A DNA stretch of 50,439 nt from Deltaproteobacteria bacterium. GTDB lineage: Bacteria; Desulfobacterota; Desulfobulbia; Desulfobulbales; Desulfurivibrionaceae. The stretch's first letter is position 1; the number at the start of each line of letters is the position of its first letter. This document shows, piece by piece, positions 1-9,146 of this stretch. The notes under the pieces are model-generated. The model made no database searches and had not been told where the DNA came from. It was given only the letters and a program-made list of their open reading frames with translations. Location: NCBI GenBank assembly GCA_021847425.1, contig JAJZRF010000016.1, positions 1 to 50,439 on the forward strand, in the 5' to 3' direction. Position numbers and translations under genes: made by a program.

Positions 1-2
1 GT

Positions 3-299
3 GCCGAACCGCTGCTCGTCCATGGCGGGCTAATGCTGAATCCAGCCAGCCATGAATGCTCCTGGCAAGGTGCGCCAGTGTTCCTCTCCACCAAGGAATT
101 CACCCTCCTGCAAGCGCTCATGGAACGACCCGGCGCGGTCCTTTCCCGCGTACAGCTGGAAGAGCGGCTTTACGGCTGGGGGCATGAACTCGAGAGCAAT
201 GCCGTGGACGTGCATATTTACAATCTGCGCAAAAAACTCGGCATCGAGCTGATTAAAACCCTGCGGGGGGTCGGCTACCTGCTCGGAAATCCCACATGA
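3..299 (+). CDS. OmpR-family response regulator, C-terminal DNA-binding part (5' end outside window)
   Basis: The reading frame is open from base 3, so this is the 3' part of a gene that begins before the window. What remains is the winged-helix effector domain of an OmpR/PhoB-type regulator: a fold ending in the recognition-helix pattern NAVDVHIYNLRKKLG and the wing KTLRGVGYLL. The receiver domain is missing because of the window edge. Its stop overlaps the start of the downstream histidine kinase by four bases (ATGA), so the two are translationally coupled. The wording of the domain is closest to the QseB/PmrA/TctD group. By family knowledge it would bind direct-repeat sites upstream of envelope or efflux genes; the following cfa and RND genes are the natural candidates, but no operator could be pinned down. 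Confidence 0.9.
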   Translation, partial: AEPLLVHGGLMLNPASHECSWQGAPVFLSTKEFTLLQALMERPGAVLSRVQLEERLYGWGHELESNAVDVHIYNLRKKLGIELIKTLRGVGYLLGNPT

Positions 300-1648
300 C
301 TTCGATCCGCAAAAAACTCTTACGCTGGCTCATGGCCGGCCAACTTCTTGCGGTGGTGCTGACCAGCGCCATCACGTATTTCTATGTGCGCTCCGAACTT
401 GAAGATATGTTCGACAACCGTTTGCGGCAGTTGGCCTATAGTGTGCCAAGTGATGCCGATTTCGGTTCGCAAACTCCCCTGCATCTAAACAGTTTAAAGG
501 ATTCCGATGATGATTTTGCCATTCAGGTCTGGAGGAAAGACGGAATCCCGTTGCTCCATCTCAACAGCAAGGAAGGAACTCCCGCGCTTGCCGCTGAAGG
601 ATTCAGCAGCCATTGGTCAAAGGGGAAGTTCTGGCGCAGCTTTGTCCTTCGGCACGGTGAGCTTCTGGTTCAGGCGAGCCAACCCTATTCCGATCGCCTG
701 GAGATGAGTAGCCAGGTCGCTCTGGGAGCGATCGCCCCGGTACTGGTGCTGATCGTGGTTTTGGGGATCTTGGTGTGGATCAGTGTCAGCCGGGGGCTGC
801 GGCCATTGACAGAGCTGGCGGGCACTCTCGGTCAACGCCGCCCGTACTCCCTTGCGCCCCTTGACACGGATACCCTTCCCGACGAAGTCCGGCCCCTTGT
901 CCTGGCGCTGAACAGGCTGCTGAAACGTTTGGGCGACGCCCTGGACGGTCAGCGCAAATTCATTGCCGACGCCGCGCACGAACTGCGCACTCCACTGGCG
1001 GCGGTGCAGTTGCAGGCGCAGCTTTTGCAGAGCGCCACCGAAGAAGAGGATCGGGCCCAGACGCTGGTGCAGATTCGCGCCGGAACAGCCCGAGCCAGTC
1101 ATCTGGTGCATCAGCTTCTGACCCTGGCACGGGTAGAACCCGAAGATTGGCAACGCCCCTTTGTTCAGGTTGACCTGAGCGCCTTAATGAAATCGGTGGT
1201 GGCGGATCATGCCCCAGCGGCATTGAGCCGGCAGATCGATCTCGGCGTAGTTCAGGATGAACCGCTCTTTATCATGGGCGAGGCCGAAAGCCTGCGGGTC
1301 ATGCTCGGCAACCTGGTTGATAATGCCATCCGCTATACCCCGCAAGGAGGGCGCGTCGACGTTTCCTTGAAGATGGCTGATGGTTTTGCCCGGTTTGAAG
1401 TGCTGGACAATGGCAACGGGATACCAGCGGCAGATCGTTCCCAGGTCTTCGCCCGGTTCTATCGCCGGCCCGGCACCCGCGAGTTGGGCAGCGGCCTGGG
1501 CCTGGCTATTGTCCAGGAAGTTGCCGCGCATCATCACGGCGAGGTGCTGCTGGCCGATGGTGAAAAAGGCACGGGTTTGAAGGTGATTGTCATGTTGCCC
1601 ATTACCAGGGATGGGGCGAATGGACAGGGACTATTTAATGCGGGCTGA
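296..1648 (+). CDS. sensor histidine kinase (QseC-like), 450 aa
   Basis: Membrane sensor kinase partnering the regulator just upstream. A transmembrane helix at about residues 12-30 is followed by a periplasmic loop of roughly 115 residues and a second helix near 145-168. A HAMP-like linker follows. The HisKA box AADAAHELRTPLAAVQLQ places the phospho-acceptor at His228. The HATPase_c domain shows an N box (NLVDNAIRYTP), a G1 box (DNGNGIP) and a G2 box (GSGLGLAIVQE). Length and domain order are those of a complete QseC/TctE-type kinase. The four-base overlap with the regulator gene supports co-expression. The signal sensed is not readable from the short extracytoplasmic loop. Confidence 0.92.
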   Translation: MTSIRKKLLRWLMAGQLLAVVLTSAITYFYVRSELEDMFDNRLRQLAYSVPSDADFGSQTPLHLNSLKDSDDDFAIQVWRKDGIPLLHLNSKEGTPALAAEGFSSHWSKGKFWRSFVLRHGELLVQASQPYSDRLEMSSQVALGAIAPVLVLIVVLGILVWISVSRGLRPLTELAGTLGQRRPYSLAPLDTDTLPDEVRPLVLALNRLLKRLGDALDGQRKFIADAAHELRTPLAAVQLQAQLLQSATEEEDRAQTLVQIRAGTARASHLVHQLLTLARVEPEDWQRPFVQVDLSALMKSVVADHAPAALSRQIDLGVVQDEPLFIMGEAESLRVMLGNLVDNAIRYTPQGGRVDVSLKMADGFARFEVLDNGNGIPAADRSQVFARFYRRPGTRELGSGLGLAIVQEVAAHHHGEVLLADGEKGTGLKVIVMLPITRDGANGQGLFNAG

Positions 1649-1685
1649 AAATTACTGCACAACTCAGACGAGGAGGGAATAAGTC

Positions 1686-2927
1686 ATGTTATGGGGATGG
1701 GGACTAAAACCACTGATTACGCGCGGCTATCTGACTGTGACGGATGCTGAAAACCGGATTCACCATTACGGTGTTTCAGGTTCCCTGCCGGCGGTGTCCA
1801 TCCGTCTGCGCGACCATGCGCTGCAATGGAAGCTGGCGCTTAATCCGGGATTATATTTCGGCGAGGCCTACATGAATGAAACGCTGGCCATTGAATCCGG
1901 CACGCTGCATGACCTGCTCAACCTGTTCGCCATCAATCTTTCACAAACCACCCCATCCATGCTTGATTCGCTGGTGGAAGGCGTGGATTTTCTTACCCGG
2001 GCCTGGCAGCAGTATAACCCGCGCGCACGGGCCTCGGCGAATGTCCGCCATCATTACGATCTCTCCGATGCGCTTTACAACACATTTCTCGATGCCGACA
2101 TGCAATATTCCTGCGCCTATTTCCCGACTGCGGAAACAAGCCTGGAGGAAGCGCAATATCTGAAGAAAAGCCATATCGCCGCCAAGCTCCGCCTTGAGCC
2201 TGGCATGCGCGTGCTCGATATCGGTTGCGGCTGGGGTGGCATGGCGATCTATCTGGCGCAGGAAACAGGGGTAGAAGTGACCGGGCTTACCCTTTCGGTC
2301 GCCCAAACGGAAAAAGCCCGGGAGCGGGTGAAAAAAGCCGGGCTGGAAAAACAGGTGAAGATTTGCCTGCAGGACTACCGCGAAGAAAAAGGCACCTATG
2401 ACCGCATCGTGTCAGTGGGCATGTTCGAGCATGTCGGCGTGCGCCATTACCCGGAATTTTTCAACAAGCTGAGAGCTCTCCTTAAACCCGATGGCGTGGC
2501 GCTGCTGCACGCCATCGGCCGGGTCGACGGTCCGGGCACGACCAATCCCTGGCTGCGCAAATATATTTTTCCGGGCGCATATGCCCCGGCGCTGTCGGAA
2601 GTATTGGCTGTCATTGAACACAGCGATTTATGGGTGACGGATATTGAAATCCTGCGCCTGCATTATGCGCGCACGCTCAGCGAATGGCATAAACGCTTTA
2701 ATGCCCGCCGCAACGAAGTCGCGGCGATGTATGACGAACAATTCTGCCGCATGTGGGAATTTTACCTGCTCAGTTCGGAGGTGGACTTCCGCTATCTGGG
2801 GACAATGGTATTTCAGATACAGCTTACGCGTGATATCGAGGCGTTGCCAGTGACCCGCGATTACATGCTGGATTGGGAGCGTTCACGAAAGGCTTATGTG
2901 CCGCTGAAGCAGGAGCAGACAACCTGA
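1686..2927 (+). CDS. cfa: cyclopropane-fatty-acyl-phospholipid synthase, 413 aa
   Basis: SAM-dependent enzyme that adds a methylene bridge across the cis double bond of membrane phospholipid acyl chains, making membranes less permeable and more resistant to acid, solvents and oxidants. The N-terminal lipid-binding domain (about 1-115) precedes a class I methyltransferase fold with the SAM loop VLDIGCGWGG at 176-185. The family signature HHYDLSDALY (122-131) and YSCAYF (141-146), containing the conserved active-site cysteine, are both present. Length is typical for Cfa. The start has a strong GAGGAGGG ribosome binding site. It lies between a two-component system and an RND pump operon, which suggests membrane remodelling is part of the same stress response; that link is inference. 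Confidence 0.93.
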   Translation: MLWGWGLKPLITRGYLTVTDAENRIHHYGVSGSLPAVSIRLRDHALQWKLALNPGLYFGEAYMNETLAIESGTLHDLLNLFAINLSQTTPSMLDSLVEGVDFLTRAWQQYNPRARASANVRHHYDLSDALYNTFLDADMQYSCAYFPTAETSLEEAQYLKKSHIAAKLRLEPGMRVLDIGCGWGGMAIYLAQETGVEVTGLTLSVAQTEKARERVKKAGLEKQVKICLQDYREEKGTYDRIVSVGMFEHVGVRHYPEFFNKLRALLKPDGVALLHAIGRVDGPGTTNPWLRKYIFPGAYAPALSEVLAVIEHSDLWVTDIEILRLHYARTLSEWHKRFNARRNEVAAMYDEQFCRMWEFYLLSSEVDFRYLGTMVFQIQLTRDIEALPVTRDYMLDWERSRKAYVPLKQEQTT

Positions 2928-3034
2928 GGGAACAGAACACTTGGGGTTATTGCGGTTCAGCATGGACTTGCGTATTGCTGCAAATAACTCTGTAAATTTT
3001 TCCCGTTGTTATTGATCCGGCGATTAAACAAGTC

Positions 3035-3059
3035 ATGCCCGAATGCTTTAGTCGGGCAT
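3035..3059 (+). terminator. hairpin after cfa
   Basis: An 8-bp perfect stem, ATGCCCGA with TCGGGCAT, around a 9-base loop lies about 110 bases after the cfa stop. It has no clear U-run, so it may be a weak terminator or an RNA-stabilising hairpin separating cfa from the pump operon. Confidence 0.4.
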
Positions 3060-3072
3060 CCACTACCTATAG

Positions 3073-3092
3073 ATTCCCGCCTTCGCGGGAAT
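3073..3092. repeat. short dispersed hairpin (ATTCCCGC-CTTC-GCGGGAAT)
   Basis: A perfect 8-bp inverted repeat around CTTC, the core of the intergenic palindrome (attcccgcc..gcgggaatgac) common in many proteobacterial genomes. It sits just upstream of the first pump operon. Another, longer relative of this repeat type lies at 25168-25229 at a recombination junction. Confidence 0.6.
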
Positions 3093-3129
3093 GACGGTTT
3101 AGATATTTAACCTTGGCAAGGAACTCACG

Positions 3130-4482
3130 GTGAAAACCTATTTTTCTTTTTTGTTGTTCGTTGCGAGCCTGGCAGGCTGTACCGCTTATCACCCGCTGCC
3201 ACTCCAGACCAGGCCCCGGTTTCCGGCGGAGATGCCGCATCTCGTCGTGCAATCGGCGCACATGCCGCTGCCGGAACTTGCATCCCACCGGTTCGATCCG
3301 AGCGATGGGCTGGACATGACGGAAGTGGCAATGCTGGCGGTGGCCAATAATCCTCAACTCAAGGTGGCGCGCGACGAGGCCGGCATCACTCACGCCCAGG
3401 CCTTTGCCGCCGGGCTGCTGCCTGACCCGCAGCTGAGCCTCACCCGGGACTTTCCCACCAATGGGGCTGCCGGCAATACCAGCGCTTTCAACCTGGGCGT
3501 GAGTTACGATGTGAATGCTTTGCTTACGCGTTCCGCCGTCAAAAATGCGGCGCGGGCAACAGCGCTCCAGACCGATCTCAACCTGCTGTGGCAGGAATGG
3601 CAGGTGGTCAGCCAGGCCCGCCTGCTGTTCGCCCGCAATCTGGGCCAGCAGCAGCTTCTCGCTGTGTTGCAAAAAGAACGCGCCCTGCTGTTTTCGCGCT
3701 ACCAGCGCACCCGGCAGGCGCTGGCCCAGGGCAACCTCACCCTGGACGCGGCCAATGCCGATCTGGCCGCGCTGCAAACGCTGGATACCGCCATCAATGA
3801 TCTTTCGCGCCAGATCGGCGCCAATCGCCATGACCTCAACGCCCTGCTCGGCCTTGCCCCTGACATGCGGGTTCGCCTTGTCGGTGAGCCCCAGCTGCCG
3901 CCCCTCGATGAAGCCGGGCTGAAGTCGGCCATTGAACGGATTGGCGCACGACGTCCCGACCTGCTCGCCCTGCAGGCCGGCTATGAAAGCCAGGAGCAAC
4001 GTTTCCGTCAGGCGGTGCTGGCGCAATTCCCGGCGCTCAACATCGGCCTGACCCGCGCCCGGGATACCTCCGGCCTTTACACCCATGGTTTCGGCATTAC
4101 CCTCAGCCTGCCCATCTTCAACCGCAACCAGGGCAACGTCGCCATCGAACAGGCGACGCGCCAGTGCCTGCATGACGAGTACCAAATGCGCATCAACAGC
4201 GCCGCGGCCGATATCGCCCGCATTCTGGAAGACCAGAAACTGCTTGAGGGACAGCTGCAAAACGTGGAGTCCGGCGAGGAGACGCTCGCCCGGGCGGCGG
4301 CCAATGCCCAGGCGGCCTTCGACGCGGGCAACATCGATTCGCTGGCCTACACCAACCTGCGCACTGCCTGGCTTGCCAAGCAGGCAGAAGCCATCACCCT
4401 GAGACAGACCATACTGGAGCAACGCGTGGCGCTGCTGACGCTGATCGGCGGCGAATTGCCCGCCCATGACGACAAGGATTAA
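3130..4482 (+). CDS. TolC-family outer membrane efflux lipoprotein, 450 aa
   Basis: Outer-membrane channel of the first tripartite RND pump. It starts at GTG (3130) behind an AAGGA ribosome binding site. The N-terminus is a lipoprotein signal with lipobox LAGC and lipidated Cys17. Two repeated OEP domains rich in Ala/Gln/Leu helices follow, the first near 60-250 and the second near 255-440, as expected for the alpha-barrel of CusC/CzcC-type proteins. The phrase GFGITLSLPIFNRNQGN is the typical second-repeat strand and turn. It is separated by three bases from the adaptor gene, so the three pump genes form one operon. Substrate cannot be told from this component. Confidence 0.9.
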   Translation: MKTYFSFLLFVASLAGCTAYHPLPLQTRPRFPAEMPHLVVQSAHMPLPELASHRFDPSDGLDMTEVAMLAVANNPQLKVARDEAGITHAQAFAAGLLPDPQLSLTRDFPTNGAAGNTSAFNLGVSYDVNALLTRSAVKNAARATALQTDLNLLWQEWQVVSQARLLFARNLGQQQLLAVLQKERALLFSRYQRTRQALAQGNLTLDAANADLAALQTLDTAINDLSRQIGANRHDLNALLGLAPDMRVRLVGEPQLPPLDEAGLKSAIERIGARRPDLLALQAGYESQEQRFRQAVLAQFPALNIGLTRARDTSGLYTHGFGITLSLPIFNRNQGNVAIEQATRQCLHDEYQMRINSAAADIARILEDQKLLEGQLQNVESGEETLARAAANAQAAFDAGNIDSLAYTNLRTAWLAKQAEAITLRQTILEQRVALLTLIGGELPAHDDKD

Positions 4483-4485
4483 ATC

Positions 4486-5529
4486 ATGAAACCGATAGTG
4501 ATGCTGTTGACCCTGGCAATGACGATGAACCTGGCGCAAGCGGCAATGGCGGCGCCAGCCGGCAACGAGGCCAGCGTGCTGGTCAAGACAGAAGCCTTGC
4601 GCAGCCAGACGATGGCCGAAACCCTCACCGTGTATGGAACCGTCATGCCCGCCACCGGGGCCACGGAAAACTTGAGTTTTCCAAGACCGGTGCGGATCCT
4701 TCGCCTGCTGGTGGCCCCAGGGCAAGTCGTGAGGCATGACGAACCGCTGCTGGAACTTGTTACCGAGGCCACCGCGACGGCGGCGTATCGTCAGGCCGAA
4801 TCAGCGGAAATTTTCGCCCGGGGCGAACTTAAACGCGTGGAGGATCTGGCGGCCCAGCAATTGGCCACCCAATCACAGGTTGCCTTGGCCCGCAAGTCCT
4901 TGCAGGACGCACAGGCAACCTTGGCGGCCCAGGAGAAACTGGGCGCCGGGCTTCATGAGCAAACAGTAAAAGCACCCTTCGATGCGCTGGTGGTAGCCAT
5001 TAGCGTGCAGCAAGGCGATCGTCTCCAGCCTGGCGCCAGCATAATGCAACTGGCGAAATCAGGTGCGTTGCGCGCACTCCTTGGCGTCGAACCGGAAGAT
5101 GCGAGCCGGGTGCGGACAGGGATGCCGATCCAGCTGGCTTCGGTATTCACCACGGGGGAAATGGTCAACGCCAAGGTGTCGAAAGTATTCGGCGCCATCA
5201 ATGCCCATACCCGGCTGGTGGACGTGGAGGCCCTGCTGCAAGGCCAGGCGGATGGGCTGCTGTCCGGCATGCAGGTGCGCGGGCTTATTGATCTCGGGGG
5301 CAGGAAATGCTGGGTGGTGTCACGTTCCGCAGTGCTGCAGGATGGTCATGGCGCCTATCTCTTTCAGGTGCGGGACGGACATGCCAAGCGGGTGGAGGTG
5401 ACCGTCGGGGTGGAAAACGGCGATACCGTGGCGGTTACCGGCAGCGGCCTGGACAGCCGCCTTAAGGTGGTGGTGCTCGGCAACTATGAGTTGCAGGACG
5501 GCATGATCGTGCGGGAGGCGGGAAAATGA
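4486..5529 (+). CDS. RND efflux periplasmic adaptor (membrane fusion protein), 347 aa
   Basis: Periplasmic adaptor linking the inner-membrane pump to the outer-membrane channel. A cleavable signal peptide covers about residues 1-22 (ending AMAAPA). The chain then shows a first lipoyl half (VAPGQVVRHDEPLLEL), an alpha-hairpin rich in Ala, Glu and Gln (about 100-155), the second lipoyl half (VKAPFDALVVAISVQQGD) and a beta-barrel domain. It lacks the His/Met-rich N-terminal extension of CusB, so a copper-specific role is not indicated. The stop overlaps the permease start by four bases (ATGA), showing tight coupling. Confidence 0.9.
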   Translation: MKPIVMLLTLAMTMNLAQAAMAAPAGNEASVLVKTEALRSQTMAETLTVYGTVMPATGATENLSFPRPVRILRLLVAPGQVVRHDEPLLELVTEATATAAYRQAESAEIFARGELKRVEDLAAQQLATQSQVALARKSLQDAQATLAAQEKLGAGLHEQTVKAPFDALVVAISVQQGDRLQPGASIMQLAKSGALRALLGVEPEDASRVRTGMPIQLASVFTTGEMVNAKVSKVFGAINAHTRLVDVEALLQGQADGLLSGMQVRGLIDLGGRKCWVVSRSAVLQDGHGAYLFQVRDGHAKRVEVTVGVENGDTVAVTGSGLDSRLKVVVLGNYELQDGMIVREAGK

Positions 5530-8500
5530 ATTTTTCCGCCTGGATGCAGGCCCATCGCAGATCCATTCTTTTTTTCATCTTCATGCTGGCGGCAGCGGGG
5601 CTGTTCGCCGCCTTCAAGCTGCCGGTGACGCTATTTCCCAACGTCGATTTTCCCCGGGTGCTGGTTTCCCTGGACGCAGGCGATCGCCCGGCGGAACAGA
5701 TGGAGGTGGAGGTAACCATGCCGGCGGAAGAAGCAATCCGGCGTGTGCCTGGCGTGCAGAATGTGCATTCCACCACCAGCCGGGGCTCCGCCGAGATATC
5801 GGTCAATTTTGCCTGGGGCACGGACATGGCGCTGGCCGCCTCCCAGGTCAGCCAGGCGGCGGCCCAAATTTTGCCGCAACTGCCGGCCGGCACGCAAGTC
5901 GCCACCAAGCGCATGGACCCGACGGTATTTCCCATTCTCGCCTACAGTCTCACCTCGGATGTATCGTCTTTGACGCAGCTTCGCGATCTGGCCCAGTATC
6001 AACTGCGCCCGTTGCTTTCCGGGGTGACAGGGGTGGCGCGGATTCAGGTCGTGGGCGGCACGAAAGAGGAATATCACGTCATCGTCGATCCCGTTCGCCT
6101 GCAGGCTTACGGGCTGGCCATGAGCGACGTGTCGCGCGCCTTGGCGGCAGCCAACGTGGTGTCCGCGGTCGGCCGGCTGGAGGATCACTACAAACTGTAC
6201 CTGGGTATCGCCGACACGCGCCTGAAAAGCCTCGACGACATCCGGCAGACCGTGCTCAAGACCAACGCCAACGGCCTGGTGCGCATGGAGGATGTGGCAA
6301 CCGTGACGCGCAGCACGGTCCCGCAATGGATTCGCATCAACGCCGACGGACATGCCGCGGTCTTGATGCAGGTTTATCAGCAACCCGGCAGCAACAGCGT
6401 GCTGATAGCCCAAAGCATCAAAGCCAAACTCGATGCCTATCGCGCCCAGTTGCCAAAAGATGTGAAGATCGCCAATTGGTACGACCAAAGCCAGCTGGTC
6501 ATCGCCTCCGCGGCCAGCGTGCGGGATGCCATCTTGATCGGCATAGGCTTGGCAACGCTGGTTTTGCTGGCTTTTTTGCGCAACCTCAAGATCACCCTCA
6601 TCGCCATCATCGTCGTGCCCGCCGTACTGGCAGCCACGGTGGTGCTGCTCACCGCCCTGAACATGAGTTTCAACATCATGACCCTGGGCGGCATGGCGGC
6701 CGCGGTGGGACTGATCATCGACGATGCCATCGTCATGGTCGAGCACATCGTGCGGCGCCTGCGCGGCGCCTCTGGCGACCACCACGGCCGGGTGCTGGAA
6801 GCCGCGCGGGAATTCCTGCGGCCCTTGACCGGTTCCTCCGCGTCCACGGTGATCATCTTCATCCCCCTGGCTTTTCTCGATGGCGTTACCGGTGCGTTCT
6901 TCAAGGCGCTGTCGCTCACCATGGCGGCCGGGCTGGTGATTTCATTTCTGATCACCTGGCTGGCCGTGCCCATTCTGGCCGACCACCTGCTCAACGTCAA
7001 GGACGCCAACCAGAAGGAAGGCGGCCGCCTGACCGGCTGGATACATGCGAAATACGAAGGGGTCATGCGCCGCATCCTGGCACGGCCGGTGCTGATACTG
7101 GCGGGGATAGCGCCTCTGCTGGCCCTGGGCTGGGTGGCTTATCATCAGGTCGGCTCGGGCTTCATGCCCAACATGGACGAGGGCGGGTTCATTCTGGATT
7201 ACCGTTCCGAGCCAGGCACCTCGCTGACCGAGACCGACCGTCTGCTGCGGCAGGTGGAGAGCATCATCCGCGCCAACCCCAATGTGGACACGTATTCCCG
7301 CCGCACCGGCACGCAGTTGGGAGGTGGCCTGACCGAAGCCAACGAGGGGGATTTCTTCATCCGCCTCAAGCCGCAACCGCGCGCGCCGATCAATGAGGTG
7401 ATGGACCAGATCCGCATCCAGGCCCAACAGCAGGTGCCCGGCCTCGACATCGAGATGGCGCAGCTGATGGAAGACGTGATCGGCGATTTGACCGCCGTGC
7501 CGCAACCGATCCAGATCAAGATTTTCTCGGACGATATGGCCGTGCTCAAATCCTTGGCGGAGAAAACCGCCGCAGCCATCGCCAAAATCCCCGGCGTGGT
7601 TGAAATACGCAACGGCATCAACCCGGCCGGGGATGCCCTCAATATTCAGGTCGACCGGGTCAAGGCCTCGCTGGAGGGCGTCGATCCCGAGGCGGTAACG
7701 CGCATGGTGCAGGATGCCCTGGCAGGACAGGTGACAACCCAGATTCGCGAAGGGGTCAAAATGGTCGGGGTGCGCGTCTGGATACCCGAGCCGTTGCGAT
7801 CCAGCGAAAATGATCTGGGCAGACTCCTACTGCGCGCGCCGGACGGCCATCTTTTTCCGCTCAAGCGCGTGGCGCGAATCACCGCGCTTTCCGGCCAACC
7901 GCAAATCGGCCGCGAAAATTTCAAGCGCATGATCGCGGTGACGGCGCGCATCAGCGGGCGCGACATGGGGTCAACCATCCGTGATGTAAAACGGGTGATG
8001 AACGCCCCAGGCATGCTGCCAAAAGGGGTATATTACGAACTCGGCGGTCTTTACCAACAGCAGCAGATCGCCTTCAAAGGGTTGATAACGGTGTTCGTTG
8101 CCGCGGTGGCCCTGGTGTTCCTGCTCCTGCTCTTTCTCTATGAGCGGTTCCGGATCGCCCTGTCCATCCTGGCCGCGCCTCTACTCTCCATTCCGGCGGT
8201 GTTCATCGGTCTGTGGACCACGGGCATCGAACTCAATATCTCCGCCATGATGGGCATGACCATGATTGTCGGCATCGTCACCGAAGTGGCCATATTCTAT
8301 TTTTCCGAATATGAAAGCCTGCCCGCCGGCATGGGGCGCATCGAAGCGTTGATCACGGCGGGCAAGAACCGCATGCGCCCCATCGCCATGACCACGTTGG
8401 CGGCCATTCTCACCCTGCTGCCGCTGGCGCTCGCCATTGGGCAGGGTTCCGCCATGCAGCAGCCACTGGCAATAGCCATCATTTCCGGGCTGGTGGTGCA

Positions 8501-8579
8501 GCTTCCCCTTGTACTGCTGGTGATGCCGGTGCTGTTCCGCCTCCTGGAAGGGAAAAAATGCAACGAGTGGGATTTTTAA
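5526..8579 (+). CDS. RND efflux permease, AcrB/HAE-like, 1017 aa
   Basis: Proton-driven inner-membrane pump of the first tripartite system. Length, N-terminal helix, two large periplasmic loops and two blocks of transmembrane helices match a full RND subunit. The transmembrane helix 4 relay reads GLIIDDAIVMVEH, with Asp399-Asp400 and Glu406. This adjacent Asp pair is the proton-relay form of hydrophobe/amphiphile exporters, and the surrounding VGLIIDDAIVMVE is shared with many MdtB/AcrB-like and unassigned pumps. It is clearly different from the second permease at 14626. Substrate class (drug, lipid or metal) is therefore open, with a non-metal substrate somewhat more likely. It is the last gene of the operon before an independently promoted pepSY gene. 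Confidence 0.9.
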   Translation: MNFSAWMQAHRRSILFFIFMLAAAGLFAAFKLPVTLFPNVDFPRVLVSLDAGDRPAEQMEVEVTMPAEEAIRRVPGVQNVHSTTSRGSAEISVNFAWGTDMALAASQVSQAAAQILPQLPAGTQVATKRMDPTVFPILAYSLTSDVSSLTQLRDLAQYQLRPLLSGVTGVARIQVVGGTKEEYHVIVDPVRLQAYGLAMSDVSRALAAANVVSAVGRLEDHYKLYLGIADTRLKSLDDIRQTVLKTNANGLVRMEDVATVTRSTVPQWIRINADGHAAVLMQVYQQPGSNSVLIAQSIKAKLDAYRAQLPKDVKIANWYDQSQLVIASAASVRDAILIGIGLATLVLLAFLRNLKITLIAIIVVPAVLAATVVLLTALNMSFNIMTLGGMAAAVGLIIDDAIVMVEHIVRRLRGASGDHHGRVLEAAREFLRPLTGSSASTVIIFIPLAFLDGVTGAFFKALSLTMAAGLVISFLITWLAVPILADHLLNVKDANQKEGGRLTGWIHAKYEGVMRRILARPVLILAGIAPLLALGWVAYHQVGSGFMPNMDEGGFILDYRSEPGTSLTETDRLLRQVESIIRANPNVDTYSRRTGTQLGGGLTEANEGDFFIRLKPQPRAPINEVMDQIRIQAQQQVPGLDIEMAQLMEDVIGDLTAVPQPIQIKIFSDDMAVLKSLAEKTAAAIAKIPGVVEIRNGINPAGDALNIQVDRVKASLEGVDPEAVTRMVQDALAGQVTTQIREGVKMVGVRVWIPEPLRSSENDLGRLLLRAPDGHLFPLKRVARITALSGQPQIGRENFKRMIAVTARISGRDMGSTIRDVKRVMNAPGMLPKGVYYELGGLYQQQQIAFKGLITVFVAAVALVFLLLLFLYERFRIALSILAAPLLSIPAVFIGLWTTGIELNISAMMGMTMIVGIVTEVAIFYFSEYESLPAGMGRIEALITAGKNRMRPIAMTTLAAILTLLPLALAIGQGSAMQQPLAIAIISGLVVQLPLVLLVMPVLFRLLEGKKCNEWDF

Positions 8580-8586
8580 CAAAAGA

Positions 8587-8625
8587 GTGATTACCGCTCA
8601 GCAGGGTGATCTTACCGGTGGACGC
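8587..8625 (+). promoter_or_regulatory. GTGAT-type repeats upstream of pepSY copy 1
   Basis: Two GTGAT half-sites 19 bases apart (8587 and 8606) precede the conserved GGTGGACGC (8617-8625). The second site plus GGTGGACGC has the same 11-base spacing as in front of the second pepSY gene (21005-21024), with 16 of 20 bases identical. This suggests a shared operator for a transcription factor, possibly one of the local OmpR-type regulators; which one is a guess. Confidence 0.4.
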
Positions 8626-8663
8626 AGGAGCGTTCGCTTCATTTAACGACAAGGAGTAGTATC

Positions 8664-8978
8664 ATGACAGTATCGAAGAAGCAGGTGGCAACATTGGTTG
8701 GTTTGGTTATGATGGCGGCTATGGCAGCCAACGCCTTTGCCTTCACGGGCCAGAATTTTGCCCCAGAGGCCAAAATCAACATTGAACAGGCGCGGGCGAT
8801 TGCTCTCAAGGCCCATCCCGGCAAGATTATCAATGAGGAATTGGAGCAGGAAAAAGGGGGCAGCGGCCTGCGCTATTCCTTCGACATTCAGCACGACAAG
8901 GTTACGCAGGAAGTCGGCGTGGACGCAAAGACCGGTCGGGTACTGGAAAACGCCCCCGAAGGCCCCAACGCGGATTAA
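8664..8978 (+). CDS. small secreted PepSY-domain protein, copy 1, 104 aa
   Basis: Small exported protein with a Sec signal peptide (about 1-26, ending ANAFA) and a single PepSY domain built on EQARAIALKAHPGKI and the strand LRYSFDI followed by VGVDAKTG. PepSY domains are thought to bind peptides or modulate peptidases and metals in the envelope; the exact role here is unknown. AAGGAG lies at the ideal distance before the ATG. It is roughly 80% identical in sequence to the protein at 21069, and the homology extends into the upstream sites and downstream terminator, so the whole transcription unit was duplicated. Each copy follows an exporter block, which suggests an accessory or sensor-tuning role for envelope efflux. 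Confidence 0.88.
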   Translation: MTVSKKQVATLVGLVMMAAMAANAFAFTGQNFAPEAKINIEQARAIALKAHPGKIINEELEQEKGGSGLRYSFDIQHDKVTQEVGVDAKTGRVLENAPEGPNAD

Positions 8979-9002
8979 TCCTTGCACTGATGATCGGCCA
9001 TC

Positions 9003-9036
9003 CCCGTTCGTCGTCATGAGGACGGGCTTTTCTTTA
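9003..9036 (+). terminator. rho-independent terminator of pepSY copy 1
   Basis: CCCGT at 9003-9007 pairs with ACGGG at 9022-9026, followed by the U-rich tail CTTTTCTTT. The equivalent hairpin follows pepSY copy 2 at 21404-21430. Confidence 0.7.
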
Positions 9037-9097
9037 AACGCAAGGCCGCATTGGGATGCCGGCAGCCATAACACTTTATTTGCCGTGATGTAAATAT

Positions 9098-9120
9098 CCG
9101 GGCGCAGAGCGCCCGGCTTT
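9098..9120 (+). terminator. GC-rich hairpin with CTTT tail
   Basis: CCGGGCGC (9098-9105) and GCGCCCGG (9109-9116) form an 8-bp perfect stem around AGA, followed by CTTT. It lies just outside the insertion sequence and could stop transcription from either side. Confidence 0.6.
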
Positions 9121-9146
9121 GGTCACCCCTATAAGGGGTTACAATG

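Noticed and set aside
3067-4737. A 556-codon open frame on the minus strand opposite the first pump's channel gene
   Set aside because: It is antisense to a clear TolC-family gene, has no domain and an odd Gln/Arg/His-rich composition typical of GC-rich shadow frames.
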